From contig MU657207.1 in NCBI GenBank assembly GCA_026770575.1, positions 265,693 through 300,459 of the forward strand: DNA of 34,767 nt, given 5' to 3'. Source of the DNA: Pelagophyceae sp. CCMP2097 (taxonomy: Eukaryota > Sar > Pelagophyceae). Positions 8,618 to 17,515 of this stretch are shown in pieces. The position numbers and the translations under genes were made by a program. Within the stretch, counting starts at the first letter, position 1. Every line of letters starts with the position of its first letter. The notes under the pieces were generated by a model. That model did not search any database, was not told the origin of the DNA, and was given only the letters and a program-made list of their open reading frames with translations.

Positions 8618-9678
8618 TTACTGCGCGATCGCCTCGGCGCCCCAGAGCCGCACAGTCCGGTCGAAGCTCATCGTCACGATGCGCGTGCCGTCGGGCGAGA
8701 ACGCGCAGCTCCTGACGGCGCCGATGTGCCCCCTGAGTGTCACCAGCAGTGCGCCCGTCTCCGCGTCCCAGAGCCGCGCCGTCGCGTTCACAATGCGCTT
8801 GCCGTCGGCCGAGAACGCGCAGCACATACGGCGCCGGTGTGGCCCTTGAGCGTCGCCAGCAGCGCACCCGTCCGGGCGTCCCAGAGCCGCGCTGTCCTGT
8901 CGCCACTCCACGTCACGAGGCACGTGCCGTCGGACGAGAACGCGCAACTCGTGACGCCTCCGGTGTGCGCTCGAAGCGTCGCCAGCAGCGCGCTCGTCTC
9001 GGCGTCACAGAGCCGCGCCGTCCTGTCGGCGCTCGCAGTCACGAGGAGCTTGCCGTCGGGCGAGAAAGCGTGCCCCTCGAGCGTCGCCTGCAGCACGCCC
9101 GACTCGGTGTCCCAGAGCCGCGCCGTACCGCCGAAGCTCGTCGTGACAAGGCTCTTGCCGTCGGGCGAGAACGCGCAGTTGCGGACGTAGCCATCGTCCC
9201 CCTCGAGCGTATTCGGCAGCGCGCTTGTCTCGGCGTCCCAGAGCCGCGCCGTGTTGTCGTCGCTCGCCATCATGACGCGCTTGCCGTCGAGCGAGAACGC
9301 GCAGCTCACGACCAAGCTGGTGTGCCCTTGGAGCGTCATCAGCACCGCGCCCGACTCGGTGTCCCAGAGCCGCGCCGTCCTGTCGAGGCTCGCCGTCACG
9401 ATGCGCTTGCCGTCGGGCGAGAACGTGCAGCTCTTGACGTAGCTGGCGTGCCCCTTGAGGAGTGCTCGGCCCTTCACGATCAAGTCCTGCCAGAGCCTGC
9501 GCACGACCGGCGCCACGGCCCACGAATCTCGAGCGACTCGTTTTAACACGAAGGGCACGTTTGGTGATGCCGCCAGCTGCAGGACGAGCGCGAGCACGTC
9601 GCTCAGTTCGAAGACGTCGAGGACCGGCGCGGCGCCGGCTCGCGTGGCCGTGTTAGTGACGTCCGAGTCCATCGACAC
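8618..9678 (-). pseudogene. WD40 repeat protein with F-box-like N-terminus, copy 2, decayed
   Basis: ATG at 9678 (or 9672) opens a leader clearly related to copy 1 (VLDVFELSDVLALVLQLAAS). Five WD40 units follow in frame, the fourth short by about seven residues (LEGHAFSPDGK). In the sixth unit one base is missing near 8824-8830 compared with the family, which moves the frame. The rest of that unit, itself lacking several residues (KRIVNATARLWD), and a seventh unit continue in the new frame to the stop at 8618. One frameshift plus two in-frame losses suggest a dying copy, though a draft-assembly error could explain the single base. A propeller of seven damaged blades would probably not fold well. 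Confidence 0.65.
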
Positions 9679-10722
9679 GCAGCCCCTGGACGGCGAGCGC
9701 GTGCGTCTGCGCGTGACGGCCTGTGGGTCCCACTGGCCGGCTGGGACTACAGTCTTGCGGGGCGCCCGCGGCCCGCGTCGCGCCGCACTCGTCGCGCCAC
9801 AGCGCCGCGCCGCGTTAAGCCGCGGTGTCGGTCAGGCCGTGTCGGTCGGCCTTTCCAAAGGCCACCCTCTGCTTTAGCACCGACACGCCAACTAGCGCCA
9901 TCGCACGCCGCAGGGCGCTCCGACAGACCAAGAACGAAGGGCCAAAGTTATTGGCGGCCATTACCTCAGCGAGGAGACGCCCCGGGAAACTGGCGACGCG
10001 CGCTCCAAGGCAAGGGCCACGACTCTTTGCCGCCGCGAGTTATGAGTTTCAGCGCGCCGGCCGCGACTGAGTTTGAGTTCTCGTCACGACGAGTTTTGAG
10101 TTGCTTGCTTTAAATCCACCCTGGGTGGGGCTGCCCCAAAGGGGAATAACCGCCAAACCCGAGTCAAAGGTTGGCAACCAGGCCTAGAGGCCCGGAGCCA
10201 TTGCCTCGGAGAGCGCGTCAGCACATACAGCGCGGCGTCTCCTCGTGAGTTCAAAAAACGAGTTTTGAGTTTTGAGTTTTTACTCGTCGATTTTGCCATT
10301 TTGAGTTTTTACTCGCAGCGCACGCCGACCCGCCCGCCGGCGCGGCGGCCATGGCGAGAGCCCCATGGCTCGCTGCCGCGGCCATCGCCGGCGCCGCGCC
10401 GCCGGCGCCGCCAGCGGCGCGCAAGGCCACCACGAAGCGCTGCGACGCGCGGCAGTCGAAAGCTCGACTCGTCGCGGCCGGTGCCGCAGCAGCGCGGGCG
10501 CGTCGCACGCGCGGATCGCCGCGCCGCGCTCCTCGCACAGCCACGGCGACCGGCCGAGTGCCCGGCGCGCGCGCACGCGCCCTCATTGCTCTAGGAGCCT
10601 ACTTGCGAAGTTTTCCCAACCTTCATTCCTACTGTCCCCAGCCCGTATCTTGGGCACATCTCAACGACGGCGACGAGTTTGAGGGCGCGGACGCCGCCGT
10701 TCGACAGGCTTGAGCTCCTCTA
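9679..10722. other. Gene-poor stretch, about 1 kb
   Basis: Several open frames exist but none shows a domain, splice-supported continuation or sensible composition. A frame at 10351-10713 begins well (ATG in a GGCCATGG context) but is arginine- and alanine-rich without motifs. Features seen are a duplicated GTGTCGGTC near 9828-9850 that can pair with ACCGACAC near 9880, and clusters of GAGTTTTGAG near 10075-10310. Confidence 0.4.
10270..10315 (+). repeat. 17-bp direct repeat, two copies
   Basis: TTTTGAGTTTTTACTCG occurs exactly at 10270-10286 and 10299-10315. Related GAGTTTTGAG fragments lie just upstream, so this is a small degenerate tandem cluster. Confidence 0.7.
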
Positions 10723-11450
10723 GACAGGGGTTCGTTACAAAACAAACGATTTTTTACAAAAGCTGGAACGGCCATGTGGTACGGCGCGGGCTATTAGGGC
10801 GACTTAAGGGTGTATCAGCAAGTGCCCCCGACGTCGATAGAGCGCCTGGAAATAAGTCGCCAAAATCACCGCTTCAGCGACGAATTTCACATCGCCTTGG
10901 CGGATGGCGCGCCCTCGCTGCACCATCCAGAGGGCAAGATAAGCAGCAAGGGGCACTTTTGTGGCCGAAAGATGTACTTTTTTGTACTTTTTTCCAGAGG
11001 GCTTGGAAGGTTCTAATTTTTGCATGGGCGCCTACATACACGGGCTCGCGCTGTTTACCGAAAAGTACTGCGAAGGTAACTCTCACGCCCGTCACTTTGT
11101 CGCCATATAATAAATATTTAGCGATCAAATAGTTGGCGATCAAATAGTTGGCGGGAAAAAGTACGTGATGGGGGTCGACTAACTCCGTACTTTCGTTCGG
11201 TTAACGACGCCAGCCCGTGTCTTCGTAGGTGCGTCAAGCTAATCCCTGGATACACGACCTTTTTGAGAAATCGAAAACCGGATAGCGACCATCCCTCGTC
11301 CCAAGGTAACCGAGGCGCTGCAGGGCGATGCTACGTCGCCTTGATGCACCCTGGGGGCACACTTCCACCAAGCTGGCCGTATCAGAGACCTCGAGAAAGT
11401 CATTTTTCCTCTGTTCCAGGAGAGGATTTGTTTCGTAACGAACCCCTGTC
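10723..11450. mobile_element. 728-bp non-coding element with 24-bp terminal inverted repeats and TCTA duplication
   Basis: The ends GACAGGGGTTCGTTAC..AAACAAA at 10723-10746 and 11427-11450 are inverted copies with one mismatch in 24. Each end is flanked directly by TCTA (10719-10722 and 11451-11454), as expected of a 4-bp target duplication. The inside is less GC-rich than its surroundings and holds no recognisable protein, so it looks like a MITE or non-autonomous DNA transposon. A wider near-repeat, ATTC(C)TACTGT(C/T)CCCAGCC, occurs at 10624-10642 and 11503-11520 outside both ends and may mark an older duplication. Confidence 0.6.
11121..11150 (+). repeat. 15-bp tandem repeat, two copies
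   Basis: GCGATCAAATAGTTG occurs twice head to tail inside the 728-bp element. Confidence 0.8.
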
Positions 11451-11554
11451 TCTATGCGAAACAGTCGCTAAGTCAAATTGTTCCGTTGCCTCATAGCGTT
11501 GGATTCTACTGTTCCCAGCCACAATTCCAATCCTTCCGAGTCATGATCAATCAA

Positions 11555-12024
11555 NNNNNNNNNNNNNNNNNNNNNNNNNNNNNNNNNNNNNNNNNNNNNN
11601 NNNNNNNNNNNNNNNNNNNNNNNNNNNNNNNNNNNNNNNNNNNNNNNNNNNNNNNNNNNNNNNNNNNNNNNNNNNNNNNNNNNNNNNNNNNNNNNNNNNN
11701 NNNNNNNNNNNNNNNNNNNNNNNNNNNNNNNNNNNNNNNNNNNNNNNNNNNNNNNNNNNNNNNNNNNNNNNNNNNNNNNNNNNNNNNNNNNNNNNNNNNN
11801 NNNNNNNNNNNNNNNNNNNNNNNNNNNNNNNNNNNNNNNNNNNNNNNNNNNNNNNNNNNNNNNNNNNNNNNNNNNNNNNNNNNNNNNNNNNNNNNNNNNN
11901 NNNNNNNNNNNNNNNNNNNNNNNNNNNNNNNNNNNNNNNNNNNNNNNNNNNNNNNNNNNNNNNNNNNNNNNNNNNNNNNNNNNNNNNNNNNNNNNNNNNN
12001 NNNNNNNNNNNNNNNNNNNNNNNN
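11555..12024. other. Assembly gap (470 N)
   Basis: A run of N. Any frame spanning it is meaningless. Sequence on either side is AT-richer than the rest of the window, so the gap probably falls in repeat DNA. Confidence 1.
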
Positions 12025-12154
12025 AGATAAGGAGGATTTGAAAGTTCAGCGATTAGTTAAATAATTTCAATTATTTACGTGGGCATTGCAATGGGATTTG
12101 GCTGTATCCTTCGGGTCCTCCGTGTGCCTCCGGCGCGCTCTTGTAATACGTACC

Positions 12155-13134
12155 ATGAGCGCGGCGACGGCGCGCGCGGCGCAGCGCGCTGCGGCGGAGC
12201 TGCCTGGCGCGTCGGTCCTGAACCTGCTGCCCGGGTCGTGGCAGGGCGCCCCGCGCGCGCGCACGCTGCGTGTCGAGGCTGACTGGGTCACGTGTTCGCA
12301 GTACCCTCCCGCGTCCCGCGTCGACGGTCGGCAACCCAGCAGCTGCCGGGCGTCGAACGGCGACCCAGCAGCACGACTGCGTTTCGAGGGGCTCTAGAGG
12401 GGCTCGACGCGCGCCGGCTCAATAGGTGACCGCACGGCTTCATCGGCAAGAAGAACGTGCAGCTCGGGCTGGACCTGTTCCATTCGCGTCACTCCGACGT
12501 CGGCGTGTTGCTGAACGTGACGCGGCACCCTTATAGCTTTAACGGCGACCACCGGGGCAAGTCGGCGCTGGCTGGGGCGGGGACCAAGGAGGGTCACGAG
12601 CCGACGTGGCACGACTCCCTCCTGGGCTACTGCGGCGGCGACGCGCGCGCTAGAGACGCCGCCGAGGCCGGCATGCTCCAGCTCGGTAGGCGCGCGGGCA
12701 TCGAGATCGACTACCAGGTCCAAACAAATTGGCAGCCCGTCGAGTCGCAGCGCGCCATGCTCTGGGCGCGCCGCTTCGGCGGCGCGGAACTGTTCATGGA
12801 CGCTCTGGGCCACCGCCACTTTGAGCGACGGCAATCGGCGTCGCATCGAGCGACGCTCCTCGACGCCGCATCCGATTCTGGCCTCGACGCCAAGGCGCTG
12901 GCCGAATTCCTCGACACGGACGAGCTCGAGGCCGACGTCTGGGAGAGCTACGGCTCCACCGTCCGCGAAAAGGGCATCCACGCCATCCCGTACTTCGTCT
13001 TTGGGCCGCTCGGCATGCAGTCGCCCTTCCGGACCGGCGCCGAGCCGTCGGTGACCGTCAACGGCTCGGGCGACGCGCATCAGTTCCTCGACGTATTCGA
13101 GCGCCTCCTCCGCAACGAGCCAAAAGCGCCGTAG
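12155..13134 (+). CDS. DsbA/FrnE-like thioredoxin-fold protein, probable selenoprotein (281 aa)
   Basis: Start ATG 12155 has a good context (GTACCATGAGC). Exons 12155-12291 and 12426-13134 join through a GTGTTC..CAATAG intron of 134 nt. The join gives EADWVT-TGA-PHGFIGKKN, so the only in-frame stop is a TGA (12427-12429) exactly where DsbA/FrnE-like proteins carry the first redox cysteine (C-P-x-x-x-IGK). Read as selenocysteine, residue 47 is U and the active site is U-P-H-G. The remainder is a typical DsbA helical insertion (SQRAMLWARRFGG) and the cis-proline loop HAIPYFVFG (proline about 234). The true stop is TAG at 13132-13134, followed about 75 nt later by a SECIS-like fold. The family acts in thiol-disulfide exchange or glutathione-linked isomerisation. 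If TGA were a real stop, the protein would end before its active site. Confidence 0.8.
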
Positions 13135-13211
13135 CGTCGATGCGACGCGGGCCGGCTGCGCCGAGGACGCGCCAGCCGGCGCGCGCGCCCGAGACCCCCG
13201 CTCCTCCACGC

Positions 13212-13272
13212 CGTCGCCCCATGACGGAGGCGGGTCGTCAACTACTACCGCCTCCCGAACCACCACGCGACG
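13212..13272 (+). promoter_or_regulatory. Candidate SECIS element in the 3' UTR
   Basis: The sequence has all parts of a eukaryotic SECIS. Helix I: CGTCGC (13212-13217) with GCGACG (13267-13272). Internal loop. Non-Watson-Crick quartet: ATGAC (13221-13225) facing CGAA (13256-13259), with the tandem G.A pairs. Helix II: GGAGGCGG (13226-13233) with CCGCCTCC (13248-13255), perfect over 8 bp. Apical loop carrying the conserved AA (13240-13241). The distance from quartet to AA (15 nt) is slightly longer than usual. It would direct selenocysteine insertion at the upstream TGA. Confidence 0.75.
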
Positions 13273-13346
13273 ACGCAGAGACGCACCTCGAGGGTCGCCG
13301 TCACCGGCGAGGGAATCACACGTATCATTAACACATTTTGTCACCA

Positions 13347-15667
13347 TCATTTCGCGGCGGCGGCTGCCAGTGCGGCGGCGCGCTTCGCCGATCGTTCGGC
13401 CGCGTGGACCGCGTCCATTTGCTCCTTTGGGTAGCGGGCTTGGACCTTGTGCTGCGGCAGGGCCTCGTACCTTCTCTCAATCGGCAGGCGCAGCGGAGGT
13501 GGCCGGCCCGTCGTTGGAGGGCCGTGCGACATGTCGCTCCAACCTGCGGAGGGGCGCTCTTGGTGGTCCCGACGGCGCCACCGACAGCACCAGCTCACCC
13601 AAGTCCCATTCGCGGTTGAAGAATGGGTAGTGCGGCACTCCCTTTGTCTCGTGCATGACGAACCGCTTGTCGGCGGGCGCCTACGCCGGGGTCGCGGGAG
13701 ATTGTGGCTTGGTTCGTACCGCGTAAAACGCCGTGTTGGCCGCGTGGCCGTAGTACGCCCGAAGCCGCGCCACGTAGCTCGAAAACGTCGAAAAGAACGT
13801 GCCCGTAAACGTCCGCACCGGCGGCGCCGCCATGATGACCTGCTCCACCTATGCCTCGAGTGCCGACGGCGCCGTGCTGCGGGCCTCGCGGAGGCGGACT
13901 TGCCATGCCGCGGGCGTTGGGGTCAAGGCCGGCGAAGAGGTCCTCAAAGTCGTAGGCGAAGAAGAGTTTGAAGCCGCTCGCGACGAGCGGGTCGAAGAAG
14001 GACGCGTCGGCCTCGTCCGTCGCGACGTACAAGACCTCGCCCGGCTGCAGCCACTCCGAGAGCGTGCGGTTCAGCTCCTTCGCCGAGATGCGCACCGAGA
14101 GGTACTGCAGCTCGCCTGCGCGGAGACGAATCGAGACGGGCGCTGCCGGCCTTTATGGATTTTGCGGCGGCGGCCGTACCTCTTCGGACGTGGATGGCGG
14201 AGAAAGCTTGTTGCCCCGTGCGCTGTGCTATGGCGCGGACGACGCGCGCGGCGGCGCAGAAGATGTCGTCGTTGTAGCGGAGGTGGTCGCGCACGAAGCG
14301 CTTGTAATAAGCGTCGGTGGGTCCATCGTCGAACAGGAAAAACGTATACCAGTGCGTAAAGACTCGGTATCCGTGCGACGCGTTCGCCTGGAAGTGGACC
14401 CACGGCGCGCCCGCCTAAACCGCGTGCTCCCGCGCGGCGTGCATCCCGCAGGGGCTCACCGTCTTCTGGTCGACGTGGTGCATCCGGCGCTTGGCGACGC
14501 CGGTAAACTTTGGCGCGTCGAGTCGCCGCCACGGCAGGTCCGGCGAGGAGCAGGGGCCCCAGAGCAGCGCCTCGCGCATCGGGTCCCACTTCGGCACCAG
14601 GTCCGCCGTGCGCCGCGCCTACCGCGTCACGTCTGCGAGGCCTCGGGACGCGCGCGGCGCTCCGCACGTACCCAATCCTTGAGCGCGTTGCGGTCCTCCT
14701 TTTCGCCGTCGCCCGCGTCGATCGCGGTGGCGGCGATGGCGTCAAACGTGTGCGCGTCCATGCGCTCGCCGAGGATACCGGCGCGCTCGCGCTGGAGGAA
14801 TGTGGCTGTGTCGACGACGTCGAGGACCTTGCGCAGCGCGGTAAAGTTAAGAAACGCGTCGAGGCCGTGCTGGGCCTTTGGATTCGCGCCAAACTTTTGC
14901 TTCAGGAGGTACAGCCGCTGCGCCGGCGGCATCACGAGCGTCCGCCTAGGCGCCGCCGTCTGCCGCGCGCGGCCGCCGTCTGCCGCGCCACCGCCGTCGC
15001 GAGACGCACCCCGTCGCGTGCGCGAAGACTGCGACGGTCTCGAACGACATGCGGATGTTGTTGAAACCTGCGACGGGCCGCCTCGACGCCGACCGGCGCC
15101 GCTCGACCGGCCGCCGCCCGCGACGCACCGCCGTTGTCCGGTTCGAAAGTGGCGTACTTCTTCGCAGGACCGTAGTACGCGTAGGGCGACCTGCGCCGCG
15201 CCGAGTAGGCCACGCCGAGTCGCAAAGGGCGCCGGGGGCTCTGAGGGGAACGCACTCGAAAACTTCGCCTTCGCTCCAGTAGCGCATGCCCCGCCACGCC
15301 GCGTCGCCGCGGAGAAGCTCGGCGCACGTCGCCTCGCCGGCAGCTCGTCGCACGTCGCCTTGGACGGCGGCCGCGACGGCGGGCGGCGGCGGCGGCGGCG
15401 CCAGCGCTGCCGCTTCGTCGCCGCGCGCCTCCGCCGTCGGCGGCGCGTCGGCCGGTAGCCTGTCTCCGGGCGTCGACGTCGCTGGCACGCCGGGCGCGAG
15501 ACGGACCTCAGCGCCTCGGCATCGTGCGCAGCGCCACCGCCGTGCACCCCCAGCGTCGAGTGCGTTGCGACGACGAGACAGAGCCAGGCAGAGACGACGA
15601 GCAGCACGGCCGCGCGCAGGGCCACGCGGCACCAACCCGACCGCCGGCCAACCCGGCCCTTGTGCAT
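13347..15667 (-). CDS. O-fucosyltransferase-like type II membrane glycosyltransferase (590 aa, 11 exons)
   Basis: Minus-strand exons: 15667-15507, 15459-15256, 15190-15129, 15067-15010, 14945-14672, 14618-14460, 14414-14180, 14115-13904, 13848-13720, 13680-13599, 13543-13347. All phases agree and the introns are 39-65 nt. The first intron (GTCCGT..ACAG) is the least certain; the eighth is GC-AG (GCAAGT..CATAG). A signal anchor lies at about residues 16-36. The family marks are GGFNNIRMSFE (about 142), TGRTLVMPP, YKRFVRDHLRYNDDIF, AIHVRRGELQYLSVRI (about 378), VLYVATDEADASFFDP (about 416) and FFSTFSSYVARLR. These match the GDP-fucose O-fucosyltransferase-like fold, including the HxRRG donor-binding arginines. 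It probably works in the Golgi or ER. The start at 15667 is preferred because the longer frame begins inside the neighbouring MITE. Confidence 0.82.
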
Positions 15668-15735
15668 CTCCAGTGGCAGCGCGCGCGGCGCCGGCGCCGC
15701 TGGATCTTCTAAATTTTCTACTTGTACAACGAGTA

Positions 15736-16101
15736 GAGTAAAGGTCAATTTAAGAACCGGCTAAGCGAAAAAAAAATCAGCGGCCCGGCGACGCCGTTGT
15801 TTGCGGTTTTGACGCTGCCAGGGGACGCGTCTGGGTCCCCTCCACCCACCCCCAAATCATCGCGTCCGCGGAGGACCTCTGTGAGAAATTTAGCATAGGC
15901 AGAGTCCGGACCGACCATCGGTTCTTAAAAAAACAACCGGTCAGATTAAGAACCGGGCCCCTGGAGCCGGATAATATCCCAATAAGGGATTTAATGGATT
16001 TTAACTGGGTCTTTTAAATTCCTTATTGAGATATTGAACGTCGTTTGTCGATTTTTTCGTCGGTTCTTAAATTGACCAGGTTCTTAAATTGACCTTTACT
16101 C
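15736..16101. mobile_element. 366-bp MITE with perfect inverted ends and TA target duplication
   Basis: Perfect 25-bp inverted repeats at 15734-15758 and 16079-16103 include the flanking TA on each side, so the element proper starts GAGTAAAGGTCAATTTAAG and duplicates TA. TA duplication is typical of Tc1/mariner-derived (Stowaway-like) MITEs. The nine-base core GGTTCTTAA or its complement TTAAGAACC occurs five times (15750, 15920, 15946, 16062 and 16079), and the right end has a tandem 16-bp subterminal repeat (16062-16077 and 16079-16094). No coding capacity. It sits in the shared upstream region of two divergent genes. Confidence 0.8.
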
Positions 16102-16218
16102 TAGTTTAAAAAAAAAGGATCTCGACGCGCCGATCCTCGACCGAGCGCCGTGCCCGCGCCCGCGGGCCTTCGGTGGGAGTGCCGGCGGTGTCGGCGCGCC
16201 GCAGCAGCCCGCAAGGGC

Positions 16219-17322
16219 ATGGCTTCCCCGGGCGCGGCGCCGCTTCTCCGCGTGTTGACGAATGCGGACCTCGTCGCGCACATCCTGCTTATGGTCGAGG
16301 TCTGGGACCCCATCAATCTGAGCGCGCTCATTTTATCGCGGCGCATCAAAGACGCCGTCCTCGTCGCCGTGCGCCGACGCATCGAACCGCTCCGGAAGCC
16401 GCTCGCGTGGGCGCACAAGGTCGCAAAGGGCCGCGCGATCTTTCGAGTGCACACCAACGGCGTCCTGAGCTGCGCGTTCTCACCGGACGGCAAGCTCGTC
16501 GCGACGGCGAGCTGCGACGGGACGACGCGGCTCTGGGACGCCGTAACGGGCGCGCTGGTGCTTACGCTTGAGGGGCACACCAGCGGCGTCATGAGCTGCG
16601 TGTTCTCGCCCGACGACAAGCGCGTCGCGACGGCGAGCACCGACGGGACGGCGCGGCTCTGGGACGCCAAGACGGGCGCGCTGCTACTGACGCTCGAGGG
16701 GCACACCAGCGGCGTCGTGAGCTGCGCGTTCTCACCTGACGGCACGTGCGTAGTGACGGCGAGCCAGGACTGGACGGCGCGGCTTTGGGACGCCGAGACG
16801 GGCGCGCTGCTGCTGACGCTAGAAGGGCACACCGGCAACGTCAGGAGCTGCGCGTTCTCGTCCGACGGCAAGCGCCTCGTGACGGCGAGCTACGACGGGA
16901 CAGCGCAGCTCTGGGACGCCGAGACGGGCGCGCTGCAGACGACGCTCGAGGGGCACAGTGGCGACGTCACAAGCTGCGCGTTCTCGTCCGACGACACGCG
17001 CGTCGTGACGGGGAGCAAGGACCGGACGGCGCGGCTTTGGGACGCCGAGACGGGCGCGCTGCTGACGACGCTCGAGGGGCACACCAGCATCGTCTGGAGC
17101 TGCGCGTTCTCGCCCGACGGCACGCGAGTCGTCACGGCGAGCGGCGACATGACGGCGCGGCTCTGGGACGCTGAGACGGGCGCGCTGCGAGCGTCGCTGG
17201 AAGGGCACAGCAGCCATGTCTACAACTGCGCGTTCTCTCCCGACGGCACGCGAATCGCGACTGGGAGCGGCGACTGCACTGCGCGACTCTGGGATGCCGA
17301 CGCTGGCCCTTGTGCACCATAA
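16219..17322 (+). CDS. WD40 repeat protein with F-box-like N-terminus, copy 3
   Basis: ATG 16219 is chosen over the in-frame ATG at 16150 because it gives an N-terminus like the other two copies (MASPGAAPLLRVLTNADLVA). A helical leader of about 75 residues includes LILSRRIKDAVLVAVRRRI. Seven complete WD40 units of 42 residues follow (GHTSGVVSCAFSPDG, TARLWDAETGALLLT style), and the frame closes with TAA at 17320-17322. Seven blades are the usual propeller number. The leader is more divergent from copies 1 and 2 than they are from each other, while the repeats are very alike, as expected if repeats are homogenised separately. Likely a protein-binding scaffold; partner unknown. Confidence 0.83.
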   Translation: MASPGAAPLLRVLTNADLVAHILLMVEVWDPINLSALILSRRIKDAVLVAVRRRIEPLRKPLAWAHKVAKGRAIFRVHTNGVLSCAFSPDGKLVATASCDGTTRLWDAVTGALVLTLEGHTSGVMSCVFSPDDKRVATASTDGTARLWDAKTGALLLTLEGHTSGVVSCAFSPDGTCVVTASQDWTARLWDAETGALLLTLEGHTGNVRSCAFSSDGKRLVTASYDGTAQLWDAETGALQTTLEGHSGDVTSCAFSSDDTRVVTGSKDRTARLWDAETGALLTTLEGHTSIVWSCAFSPDGTRVVTASGDMTARLWDAETGALRASLEGHSSHVYNCAFSPDGTRIATGSGDCTARLWDADAGPCAP

Positions 17323-17515
17323 GGAAATTCCCGACGGAGGTGCCTCTCCCGATGCCCTTTCGGGCGCGCCCGATGAATCGGCCCCGAGGAATCGGCCTTA
17401 GAACTTGATTGGTTCCCGCGGAAGTCGGGATGCGAGGCGCCGCGTATGAGTTCCTTTTCAGGAAGGGAAATCGAAATCGTGTCGTAGCGGCGGGCGTGCC
17501 TCGTGCGGTGGCCGC

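Noticed and set aside
10351..10713. Possible small secreted protein on the plus strand
   Set aside because: Starts in a good context, but the arginine/alanine composition has no motif and the frame runs into the 728-bp element; GC-rich random sequence explains it.
10710..11132. Possible protein inside the 728-bp element
   Set aside because: No transposase or other motif, and the start overlaps the terminal repeat.
11486..12064. 192-residue open frame
   Set aside because: It exists only because it runs through the N gap.
12427..12429. TGA as an ordinary stop or proof of a pseudogene
   Set aside because: It is the only stop, it coincides with the redox position, both exons stay conserved, and a SECIS-like fold follows; selenocysteine is the simpler reading.
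15667..15748. Fucosyltransferase start at 15748
   Set aside because: Its first residues are encoded by the MITE end; the ATG at 15667 directly precedes the membrane anchor.
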